Source: an uncultured Verrucomicrobiota bacterium (GTDB lineage Bacteria > Verrucomicrobiota > Verrucomicrobiia > Methylacidiphilales > Verrucolacustridaceae). From it: a DNA stretch of 6,012 nucleotides. The notes beneath the pieces were generated by a model that saw only the letters and a list, made by a program, of their open reading frames with translations, made no database searches and had not been told where the DNA came from. Below are positions 1-6,012 of this stretch, in pieces (the stretch's first letter is position 1; every line of letters begins with the position of its first letter). The stretch is from NCBI GenBank assembly GCA_903905395.1, contig CAIVGD010000364.1, positions 1 to 6,012 of the forward strand, in the 5' to 3' direction. The position numbers and the translations under genes are program-made.

Positions 1-1
1 C

Positions 2-41
2 TTAACCCCTGAACCCCTTAATCCCTTAATCCCTTAATCCC
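2..41. repeat. Tandem 8-base repeat array (TTAATCCC-like), at window edge
   Basis: There are five consecutive 8-base units on the plus strand: TTAACCCC (2-9), TGAACCCC (10-17), then three identical TTAATCCC units (18-25, 26-33, 34-41). The array begins inside the lspA coding region, supplies its last codons and TAA stop (26-28 on the plus strand), and continues downstream of it. It reaches within one base of the window edge and may extend further. Because 8 is not a multiple of 3, gain or loss of units upstream of the stop would change the frame of the C-terminal tail. Each unit also brings a TAA in one frame, so termination would still be prompt. Confidence 0.9.
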
Positions 42-523
42 TTTTTCTTCTCCGGCGACTTGCCCGCCCACCACGCCAACACCAATAAACTCACCCCTAC
101 GCTGATCGCTGCATCCGCCACATTGAAAGCCGGCCACGCCCACCGCCCAAAATGAAAATCTAAAAAATCTATGACATACCCAACCCGCACCCGATCAATC
201 AGATTCCCCACCGCCCCACCCGCCACCATCCCCGCTACCACTTGAACAAACCGCCGCTCCCAATCCCACTCCCGCGCCACCCACACCGCCAACCCAAAAA
301 TTCCCAGCGCCAAAATTCCAGTCAGCAGGTTGTTGCCTTGCGCCATCCCAAAAGCCACTCCCGTATTATGCACCCGGCTCAACGAAAAAAATCCAGGGAG
401 CACCGGAATCTCCAGCCCCACCTTCAACCCCACCTCCACCATCCGTTTGCTCACCTGATCCGCCACCAAAAGTCCCAGCCCGACCGGCAGAAACCAACCG
501 CCTCCACAACGAACTCGGTTCAA
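26..523 (-). CDS. lspA: Lipoprotein signal peptidase (signal peptidase II)
   Basis: This inner-membrane aspartyl protease cleaves the signal peptide from prolipoproteins after diacylglyceryl modification of the lipobox cysteine. With a TTG start at 523 the product is 165 residues, normal for the family. Visible motifs in order are a first membrane segment (about 10-21) leading into DQVSKR (D22), HNTGVAFG (N53), a second hydrophobic segment (about 66-82), a third (about 93-104) leading into GNLIDR (D110), FNVADAA (D137), and a last segment (about 138-152). D110 and D137 match the two catalytic aspartates, with the 27-residue spacing I recall for E. coli LspA. The TTG shares bases with the ileS TGA (TTGA), so translation is probably coupled. 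An ATG at 616 would give 196 residues, but it overlaps ileS by 97 bases and adds a non-homologous leader, so I rejected it. The last residues, GLRD, and the stop fall in an 8-base repeat array. The function is secure; the exact start is an inference. Confidence 0.95.
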   Translation of the reverse strand: MNRVRCGGGWFLPVGLGLLVADQVSKRMVEVGLKVGLEIPVLPGFFSLSRVHNTGVAFGMAQGNNLLTGILALGIFGLAVWVAREWDWERRFVQVVAGMVAGGAVGNLIDRVRVGYVIDFLDFHFGRWAWPAFNVADAAISVGVSLLVLAWWAGKSPEKKKGLRD

Positions 524-3210
524 GCCCCACCCCCACCACAAACCACCGTCGCACAACGAGCACAGAGTGTGGGATGATTCGCGTGTTGCCCTACCGATTC
601 CTCGTATTTCCAACACCGTTCACACTTCGTTCCCTTGGCCGGAGAAACCACTACCTCCACGTCACCAACGCCCGCCACCAGTTCAACCTCACTCACCAGA
701 CACGCCTCCTCAAGCAACCCAATATCCTTTGCATCCAACCCGCCGCCCTTGATCTGCACACGCGCCTCCAAACTCTTCCCAATCTTCTTGGCCTTTCTCT
801 GCTCCTCTAACGCCTCATTCACTTTCCCCCTCACCGCCAAAAGCTTCTCCCATCTCGACTCCTCCTCTGCAGTCCACTTGGGAGGCAAAACCATCTCAGG
901 AAACTTTTCCAGATGCACCGAGGTACCCTTCCCGCCAGGCGCCATCTGCCAGGCCTCTTCCGCGGTAAAGGCAAGGACGGGAGCCACCAATTTCACGAGA
1001 GCATCCAATACCTCCGCCATCGTGGTCTGAGCCGAACGCCTCTTCCGATTGTTTTCCGCATCGCAATAAATCCGATCCTTGCAGGCATCCACATAAAAAG
1101 CACTTAACTCCACGGAACAAAACCGATTCAACGCATGATAGACCGCCGGGAAATTGTAGCCCTCATACGCATCCCTCACCGTTTTCACCAAGCCCGCCAG
1201 CTTCGCCAAGATATACTGATCCAAAGGCTCTCTCTCCGCCGCCGCATGTTTCTTCATGTCAAACCCCGCAAGATTCCCCAGCAGTATCCTTAAGGAATTC
1301 CGAACTAACCGATAACTATCTCCAACCCTCCCAAAGATCTCGGTCGAAAACGGCACGTCCTCCCTCGCGTCCTCGCTCGCCACCCAGAGCCGCATCACAT
1401 CAGCCCCATACTTCTCCACCAACTCCATCAAGGCGGGCGGTTTGCCTCGGGATTTTGAAAGTTTTTTCCCGTCCACATCCACGACAAATCCGTTCGTCAA
1501 CACTGCCTTGAAGGGAGCTTTCCCCGTCAACGCCACCGAGAGAAGTAAACTCGATTGAAACCATCCACGGTGCTGGTCGCTTCCTGCCAGATACAGATCC
1601 GCGGGAAACTTGACTCGCCCGTCTTGCGCCACCGCCGACCAGCTCGAGCCCGAATCCAACCACACATCCAACGTCTCCCTACCACGTTTCCAGTCCCCAG
1701 GAACCCCGCACGTCTTGGCCACATCCTCATCAGTCCCGCCGAACCAGAATCCTATCCCTTCTTTCTCCGCCCGATCCGCCACTTTTCGGATCACCTGAAA
1801 ATCCAAAACCGAACTCCCGTCCGGCTTGTAAAACGCGGGAATGGGCAGACCCCACGACCTCTGTCGCGAGATACACCAGTCAGGCCGCGTCCCCAGTGCC
1901 CCGCGGATCCTACTCTCCCCCCAGCCCGGCACCCACTTCACCTGTCCCACCGCCTCCAACGCTTGATCCCGCAGTGCGTCCATGCGGATGAACCACTGGC
2001 GGACCGACCGAAAGACGATCGGGGTCTTCGACCTTGGACAGTGAGGATAGCTGTGGCGGATTTTTTCCCGGGCCCAAAGTTTTCCTTTTTTGTCCAAGAT
2101 ATCCGCGACCTCGGAATTCGCGGCAAAAACATTTTTTCCCTCTAGCTCAGGTATCCCGCACTCTGCCGTCAACTTGCCCGCCTCGTTCACCGGAGAAAAA
2201 GGTTCCAGCCCGTGTTTCCGGCCCAACACATAATCCTCATGTCCGTGTCCGGGCGCGATATGAACCAAGCCGGTGCCCGACTCGGCGGTGACAAATTCAG
2301 CAGACAGTACCAACCCCGTTTTTTCCACCAGCGGATGCCGGTAGCTCTTCTGTTCCAGATCCGTTCCCTTGGCCTCCCTGATAATCTTTAATTCCGTCCC
2401 CGCCGCCTTGCCCACCACCTCCAGTCGGCTTTTTGCCACCCAGATTTTTCGACCCTTCCCAGAATCGGCCAAGACATACGTCATCCCTAGATGCACAGCC
2501 ACCGCTAGATTCGCCGGCAAGGTCCACGGAGTGGTCGTCCATACGAGCAGATCCTCATCAACAGTATCCTTTAACTCCAACCGGACATACACCGATTCAT
2601 CCTCCCTTTCCGTGTACTCCACCTCGGCCTCAGCCAAGGCGGTCCGGCAACCGGTGCTCCAGTGGACCGGCCTAAGCCCCTCATAGACCATTCCCTTTTC
2701 CACCAGCTGGGCCAGCACACGCAGTTCGGCCGCTTCATACGAGGGGCTCATCGTCAGGTACGGCCGATCCCAATCCCCGAAAACGCCCAGCCGCTGGAAC
2801 TGCTCCCTTTGCCGCTGAATGAAATGTTTGGCCACCTCCTCACATTTCGCACGAATGACGGCCGGGTCGGCTCCTACCAGTTTTTGTTCCGTGACCACCT
2901 TGTGTTCGATGGGGAGACCGTGACAGTCCCATCCCGGGACGAACGGGGTGCAAAATCCCATCATCGATCGGCTTTTTAGAACGATGTCTTTGAGAACCAT
3001 GTTGAGCGCATGACCGACGTGGGCATCCCCATTGGCAAACGGAGGTCCGTCGTGCAGATAAAACTCAGGAGCCCCTTGCCGGGCTTGGAGGAGTGATTCG
3101 TAGGCTTTTTCCCTGCCCCAAAGTTCCACCAGAGCGGGCTCCCGCTTGGGAAGATCGGCCCGCATGGGGAAATCGGTCTTAGGCAGAAGAACCGTGGTGC
3201 TGTAATCCAT
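520..3210 (-). CDS. ileS: Isoleucyl-tRNA synthetase
   Basis: This cytoplasmic class I aminoacyl-tRNA synthetase charges tRNA-Ile and edits mischarged valine. It has 896 residues, a little shorter than E. coli IleS (938). The N-terminus LPKTDFPMRADLPKREP is typical and supports the ATG at 3210. Domains in order: the HIGH motif as HVGH (64-67); GWDCHGLPIE (93-102); the CP1 editing domain with TTTPWTLPAN (225-234) and APGHGHEDY (319-327, D326 being the expected editing aspartate and H317 its partner); the KMSKS loop as KLSKS (583-587); the helical anticodon-binding domain (about 660-800); and a C-terminal zinc ribbon with C863, C866, C883 and C886. This matches the bacterial E. coli-like type. 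After KLSKS the usual GN is GK (KSRGKPP), with the loop length preserved. The leader has no strong ribosome binding site close to the ATG; a GGAGG lies about 27 bases upstream, too far to act normally. It is followed directly by lspA. Confidence 0.98.
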   Translation of the reverse strand: MDYSTTVLLPKTDFPMRADLPKREPALVELWGREKAYESLLQARQGAPEFYLHDGPPFANGDAHVGHALNMVLKDIVLKSRSMMGFCTPFVPGWDCHGLPIEHKVVTEQKLVGADPAVIRAKCEEVAKHFIQRQREQFQRLGVFGDWDRPYLTMSPSYEAAELRVLAQLVEKGMVYEGLRPVHWSTGCRTALAEAEVEYTEREDESVYVRLELKDTVDEDLLVWTTTPWTLPANLAVAVHLGMTYVLADSGKGRKIWVAKSRLEVVGKAAGTELKIIREAKGTDLEQKSYRHPLVEKTGLVLSAEFVTAESGTGLVHIAPGHGHEDYVLGRKHGLEPFSPVNEAGKLTAECGIPELEGKNVFAANSEVADILDKKGKLWAREKIRHSYPHCPRSKTPIVFRSVRQWFIRMDALRDQALEAVGQVKWVPGWGESRIRGALGTRPDWCISRQRSWGLPIPAFYKPDGSSVLDFQVIRKVADRAEKEGIGFWFGGTDEDVAKTCGVPGDWKRGRETLDVWLDSGSSWSAVAQDGRVKFPADLYLAGSDQHRGWFQSSLLLSVALTGKAPFKAVLTNGFVVDVDGKKLSKSRGKPPALMELVEKYGADVMRLWVASEDAREDVPFSTEIFGRVGDSYRLVRNSLRILLGNLAGFDMKKHAAAEREPLDQYILAKLAGLVKTVRDAYEGYNFPAVYHALNRFCSVELSAFYVDACKDRIYCDAENNRKRRSAQTTMAEVLDALVKLVAPVLAFTAEEAWQMAPGGKGTSVHLEKFPEMVLPPKWTAEEESRWEKLLAVRGKVNEALEEQRKAKKIGKSLEARVQIKGGGLDAKDIGLLEEACLVSEVELVAGVGDVEVVVSPAKGTKCERCWKYEESVGQHANHPTLCARCATVVCGGGGA
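524..547 (-). promoter_or_regulatory. G-rich tract, probable ribosome binding region for lspA
   Basis: The last codons of ileS (Gly-Gly... Gly-Gly-Gly-Gly-Ala) are read from a tract with G runs at 547-546, 544-543, 537-536, 534-530 and 528-525 on the minus strand, ending just before the TTG at 523. The GGGGG and GGGG runs sit at about the distance of a ribosome binding site from that start, though they are not a canonical AGGAGG. The tract helps choose TTG 523 as the lspA start. The same runs could form a two-layer G-quadruplex in DNA or RNA. Both roles are inferred. Confidence 0.4.
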
Positions 3211-3354
3211 CCAGAAGTTCTAGAAGAAATTTGCCAAGCCTCCAAGCGACAAGCTGAGGATCATATCCAGTCCACCAACGAAATCACCCATGCTTGCTAC
3301 AGCAACGATGAGCGAAAAGTTGTTTTGCAAAACAAAGTTCGCGAACCGCCCCCC
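3211..3354. other. Spacer between the FecR gene and ileS (ileS leader)
   Basis: This non-coding gap of 144 bases is visibly more AT-rich than the flanking genes. It must carry any promoter specific to ileS. On the minus strand I see only a weak -10-like TATGAT (3265-3260) without a convincing -35 partner, and a small 5-base hairpin (arms 3294-3298 and 3301-3305). The notable content is the palindromic cluster at 3312-3346, described separately. I see no intrinsic terminator for the FecR genes, no T-box-like architecture and no small ORF with support. Confidence 0.6.
3312..3346. promoter_or_regulatory. Palindrome cluster upstream of ileS, candidate operator
   Basis: The core is TTGTTTTGCAAAACAA (3320-3335), a perfect 16-base palindrome with no spacer. 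It is flanked by further complementary arms, GCGAA (3312-3316) and TTCGC (3338-3342), giving a 31-base imperfect inverted repeat with a short mismatch (AAG against AG) on each side. A second perfect palindrome, GTTCGCGAAC (3337-3346), overlaps the outer arm. A direct repeat AAAGTT (3316-3321 and 3334-3339) sits 18 bases apart, close to two helical turns. The absence of a loop and of a following T-run argues against a terminator and for a dimeric DNA-binding protein site. Which gene it controls and what binds it are unknown. It lies 8 bases past the end of the FecR gene and about 100 bases before ileS. Confidence 0.45.
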
Positions 3355-4461
3355 TTAAATAGGGGTAGCCAGACCGGGAGTGGGACCGGATCTGGGGCTC
3401 AAGGGAGCAGGCGGTTGGGTGTCGGGCGCGGCGTTTACGCCCGCCGCCGTATCGGTGGCAGGGGTCTCACTCCCACCGCCTGGTGCGTCCCCACCTCCTG
3501 CTGCCGTGTCCGTTCCCGGCGGCATAGAGGCCGCAACAATCACATCCGCCCCGTTTTCCCGTGAATCATTTGCAGACAAGCTTCCCTTAACAAAAAGCAA
3601 CGACCCACCCGCCCTACCTCCACTCGAGCCTTCCAATAACTCCCTGCCAGCCGCAGTGGAAGCGGAGCCTAAAAAGAGATTTCTCGAAGCTTCAACTTCT
3701 TTAGGGGAAAAATTAACCATCATGCCAACCAAACCCAGAAGGGGATCGGAATGACTAAGACCGAGTTCTTGGGAATTTATCAAAAAAAGAAATGTGCTTT
3801 GAATCTCATCGGATTGTTGATTCACTATCGCCTGCACTTTATCGGATCCAGGCAGTGGATTTTCAAAATTCTGATAAAGCATGGCGTAATCACGAAAAGC
3901 ATCCAGATGAATTTCCGCTACTTTCGGTTCCCCTGCCGCGACAGGCACCGAGATCATCTGGCCGGGCGTAGTCTCCGTCACCTTGCCATCCTTCGTCGTG
4001 ATCTTGGCCATGCTTCCCTCCAAAACAAGAAAACCGAAATTTCCAGCGTCATCGCGGGCGGCCATGATGGTTGTCCCAGTGACCGCAGCGGTCACCCCTC
4101 CGCCGTCCACCGTGACACCTCCGCTCCCCGGAGGCGTATTGATGAGAATCGTTCCCCTATCCAACGTCACCAACCGTTCCTTCGATTGAAAGGAGAACAT
4201 CGTGTTGGCTCCCATCCGAGTGATCGTGCTGTCGCCAAAGGTCAACTCCGCCATCGAGTTTGTCTCGGTGCCCACCGAGCTCGTCTGGTCTATCTTGTCA
4301 TTGATCTTGGCCGACGTTTTTGTGGATCCGGTACCGTGATTCACACTGTTTTTGATCACGGTAAATTCGCCTGACTGTAGTTCTTGTCCTGCCTGAGCGA
4401 AAGTGCACAGACATAACCCGACCGTCAGGCCGGTGAAAAGGGTGGTGATGATTTTTTTCAT
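3355..4461 (-). CDS. Secreted FecR-domain protein
   Basis: The product is 368 residues. It opens with a clear Sec signal peptide: MKK, a hydrophobic core, and a probable cut after AQA (24/25). The cysteines at 17 and 19 do not sit in a good lipobox, so it is probably a soluble exported protein, not a lipoprotein. Residues about 40-175 form a FecR-like beta domain, with the pattern TNSMAELTFGDSTITRMGAN, then VTLDRGTILINTPP, GVTAAVTGTTIMA, FLVLEGSMAKI and a final TPGQMISVP. A mixed region with probable helices follows (about 185-275). The tail from about 313 is rich in Pro, Gly, Ala and Thr, with TDTAAG repeated at 317-322 and 336-341. Canonical FecR proteins carry a cytoplasmic anti-sigma region and a membrane segment; neither is seen here. 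The ATG overlaps the upstream gene's TGA (ATGA) with no obvious ribosome binding site, so coupling is likely. The exact role is unknown; envelope scaffold or sensor are guesses. Confidence 0.88.
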   Translation of the reverse strand: MKKIITTLFTGLTVGLCLCTFAQAGQELQSGEFTVIKNSVNHGTGSTKTSAKINDKIDQTSSVGTETNSMAELTFGDSTITRMGANTMFSFQSKERLVTLDRGTILINTPPGSGGVTVDGGGVTAAVTGTTIMAARDDAGNFGFLVLEGSMAKITTKDGKVTETTPGQMISVPVAAGEPKVAEIHLDAFRDYAMLYQNFENPLPGSDKVQAIVNQQSDEIQSTFLFLINSQELGLSHSDPLLGLVGMMVNFSPKEVEASRNLFLGSASTAAGRELLEGSSGGRAGGSLLFVKGSLSANDSRENGADVIVAASMPPGTDTAAGGGDAPGGGSETPATDTAAGVNAAPDTQPPAPLSPRSGPTPGLATPI

Positions 4462-6012
4462 AGGTGGGTGGATCCCGTTGTGCTTTTTGCTTTGGCTACG
4501 CCTTGAGGCGTGCGGACTTCAGCTTGAATTTTATCGCCAAAACCTTGGAGGATCGACAGGAATGCATCTCCCTGAGACGCATGGAGAATGACCCTGGACT
4601 CGTCCAACTCGCCATTGCTGAAGCGTCCCTTCATCTCCACGAGCCGGACTTCACTTCCGGGTTGGATCTCGGCGATCACACCCGGAGCTGCCACGAATAG
4701 GACACGCCCATCTCCGGCCGTTTTGACAACTTCACCCACCTTGAGAAGCATACTCCGGCTCAACGGCAAACCATTGGCATACGTGGCCTTGCCTTCGACC
4801 CTTAGAACTTTACCGATGGCACTGGCCGGACTCGGTTCTCCTCGTAACCATGGTTGCGCCAGCTTTGAAAAAGCACTGGTGGCAGATTCCGAATTCACCG
4901 GACTGGGTAAGTCCGTCACCCCGGAAACCCTGGCAATCAAATCGTGTAGATCGGGACGAATTTCGACCGCTTCAGACGCGATTTTTCGCGCCAACTTCAC
5001 CTCTGCCTCGCAGACCGTTCGGATGATCTCCTCTGCATCGGTCGGTGTAGACTTGATCGCGTCCTCCGCCATGTCGGTGAGGAGCGATTCACGAGCATCT
5101 TGCTTTTCTTTGGCCAAGGAGGCCATTTCAGGTGAACCCGCGGCCATTGCCTTGGCCGTCTTATCTGTTGGCCAACGGAGAAGATTCCCAGCCTTCACCT
5201 CGGCGACTTGGGCCGCTCCTGCTTCCTGCACCAATCGAATGGCTCCTTCCGATACAACCAGATTGGCATCGCCCGTGGCCGTTTTGGAAATTTGAAAAAG
5301 GCCATTTGAGGTTTGCACCACCAGACCATTTCCAAGTCCGAGAACAAGAATCCGGGGAGCCGTCAAAGGAACCAAAACATCGGTCAGCAATGCCCCCTCG
5401 AGCAGGGTCACTTTCACATCTTTTTGCCCAGCCTCAAGCGGAGCCACGGATAATAGGGTGCCCGGCATTGCCGTGTGGAAAATTCCCGGCCCGCTTTGAA
5501 AGGAAACTGCACTGGTGGGACCCACCTTGACTTGTGCCCCAGTCTGGATGGCTTCCCCGTCCAGAAGTTTTCGTTCTGGCAGACCCGTGTAGGTGACCGT
5601 GGCATCCGCTCCGCATTCGAGAATCTTGCCGGGTCGGTTGCTCCAGCCCCCCTTGCCATTGGCCGCCTTCCAATCGGCGAATCGCTCGCGGAAGCGGATC
5701 AACCCTTTCGATGGGCCTGTCGGAGGAGTGATCGCAGCGTCCGTCGCCAATTCCTTCCCCGCCGCCGTATCCAGATTGCCCAAATCCGCCATGAGAAAAC
5801 GGGATCCACCCGTGCGATCCATTTCGAACTTCGGTTTGTTGTCCGCCCCAAATCTGACCATCACCGTACCTTCAGGTTTTAAGCCCACCGAAAGCCCGAA
5901 CGCCTCAATCTCCATTTCGGAAAGGGGCGACTTGGCTTCACGCAGGGTCACCTCCGGTTGCCCATCTGCGTTTTTGATAAAGGAAATATTCAAGCTGGCT
6001 TTGCCCGAGGTC
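4458..6012 (-). CDS. Large FecR-like protein, 5' end beyond window
   Basis: The frame is open from the window edge to the TGA at 4460-4458, giving 517 visible residues. A TTG at 5993 is possible as a start, but the frame continues upstream of it with no signal peptide at that point, so the true start is probably outside. Counting from the first complete codon (6011): a beta-rich stretch of unknown type (1-110); a FecR-like module (about 128-280) with the pattern LLDGEAIQTGAQVKVGPTSA, VTLLEGALL, GLVVQTSNGLFQIS and VVSEGAIRLV; a helical charged segment (about 281-361) ending in three 15-residue repeats; a linker; and a second FecR-like module (about 397-517) with IGKVLRVEGKATY, LKVGEVVKTAGDGRVLF and VRTPQGVAKAKS. 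That module ends where family members normally continue with a further strand set. No membrane segment is visible. It is coupled to the secreted FecR gene downstream. The FecR-like call rests on pattern, not on a database hit, and the function is unknown. Confidence 0.8.
   Translation of the reverse strand, partial: TSGKASLNISFIKNADGQPEVTLREAKSPLSEMEIEAFGLSVGLKPEGTVMVRFGADNKPKFEMDRTGGSRFLMADLGNLDTAAGKELATDAAITPPTGPSKGLIRFRERFADWKAANGKGGWSNRPGKILECGADATVTYTGLPERKLLDGEAIQTGAQVKVGPTSAVSFQSGPGIFHTAMPGTLLSVAPLEAGQKDVKVTLLEGALLTDVLVPLTAPRILVLGLGNGLVVQTSNGLFQISKTATGDANLVVSEGAIRLVQEAGAAQVAEVKAGNLLRWPTDKTAKAMAAGSPEMASLAKEKQDARESLLTDMAEDAIKSTPTDAEEIIRTVCEAEVKLARKIASEAVEIRPDLHDLIARVSGVTDLPSPVNSESATSAFSKLAQPWLRGEPSPASAIGKVLRVEGKATYANGLPLSRSMLLKVGEVVKTAGDGRVLFVAAPGVIAEIQPGSEVRLVEMKGRFSNGELDESRVILHASQGDAFLSILQGFGDKIQAEVRTPQGVAKAKSTTGSTHL
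4932..5066 (-). repeat. Three tandem 15-residue helical repeats in the large FecR-like protein
   Basis: Three consecutive 15-residue units can be aligned without gaps: EDAIKSTPTDAEEII, RTVCEAEVKLARKIA and SEAVEIRPDLHDLIA (visible residues 316-330, 331-345, 346-360). Shared columns are a small or aliphatic residue at positions 3 and 4, Pro or Val at position 8, Ala at position 11 in two of three, Ile at 14, and Ile or Ala at 15. The units are too diverged for recent duplication at the DNA level. The pattern predicts short amphipathic helices, perhaps a small helical solenoid or a dimerisation stalk between the two FecR-like modules. Confidence 0.5.

Noticed and set aside
524..616. Extended N-terminus for LspA from an ATG at 616
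   Set aside because: It would overlap ileS by 97 bases and add about 31 residues without any LspA character; the family length is met from TTG 523.
1555..2145. Long plus-strand open frame (196 codons) opposite ileS
   Set aside because: It lies wholly within the antisense of a strongly conserved ileS. The product is Pro/Arg/His-rich, as expected from the reverse strand of a GC-rich gene.
3260..3265. Sigma70-type promoter for ileS with TATGAT as -10
   Set aside because: No convincing -35 hexamer lies at 16-18 bases upstream on the minus strand, so one weak hexamer is not enough to call.
3312..3342. Intrinsic terminator for the FecR genes
   Set aside because: The inverted repeat has essentially no loop, an AT-rich core and no T-run on the minus strand after it, so a strong terminator is not supported.
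3337..3346. LexA/SOS box reading of GTTCGCGAAC
   Set aside because: The half-sites GTTC and GAAC are separated by 2 bases, not the 4 I recall for LexA motifs of the GTTC-N4-GAAC type, and the neighbouring genes are not SOS genes.
3751..4374. Long plus-strand open frame (207 codons) opposite the secreted FecR gene
   Set aside because: It is fully antisense to a gene with a signal peptide and recognisable domain, its product shows no family motif and is rich in Arg/His, and it has no separate regulatory region.
4450..4461. Programmed frameshift at the A7 run just after the FecR-pair junction
   Set aside because: The TGA stop of the upstream gene comes before the A run, so slippage there could not fuse the two products.
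5991..5993. TTG at 5993 as the true start of the large FecR-like gene
   Set aside because: The same frame is open to the window edge with protein-like sequence, no ribosome binding site is evident before the TTG, and an exported protein would be expected to have a signal peptide further upstream.

Overview
The window carries four protein-coding genes, all on the minus strand. In transcription order (right to left) they are a 5'-truncated gene with two FecR-like modules (4458 to beyond 6012), a small secreted FecR-domain gene (3355-4461), ileS for isoleucyl-tRNA synthetase (520-3210) and lspA for lipoprotein signal peptidase (26-523). No rRNA, tRNA, CRISPR array, transposase or phage gene is visible. 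The many open frames on the plus strand and in other minus-strand frames are shadows of these four genes.

The organism is a bacterium with moderately high GC. LspA, the Sec-type signal peptide and the FecR-like modules suit a Gram-negative envelope. The KSRGKPP variant after the IleS KLSKS loop and the orphan multi-FecR genes remind me of Verrucomicrobiota and other PVC-group genomes. That is an impression from memory, not a demonstrated placement.

Right side (4458-6012): the large FecR-like gene overlaps the secreted FecR gene by 4 bases (ATGA), so the two are probably translationally coupled and act together in the envelope. There is no FecI-type sigma factor, no TonB receptor, and no membrane segment in either visible product. 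They are therefore not a canonical Fec-type sigma/anti-sigma pair as far as the window shows. The large protein also holds three tandem 15-residue helical repeats between its two FecR-like modules, and its last FecR-like module appears to stop early.

Middle (3211-3354): a 144-base spacer separates the FecR pair from ileS. It contains a 16-base perfect palindrome nested in a 31-base imperfect inverted repeat, next to a second 10-base palindrome. No U-tract follows, so it looks more like a protein-binding site than a terminator.

Left side (1-3210): ileS and lspA form a compact housekeeping pair, an arrangement common in bacteria. The best lspA start is a TTG that overlaps the ileS TGA stop, preceded by a G-rich tract that also encodes the ileS C-terminal tail. 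The lspA stop codon lies inside a telomere-like array of 8-base repeats that runs to within a base of the window edge. No complete new system is evident. The second-look items are the repeat array, the spacer palindromes and the orphan FecR pair.
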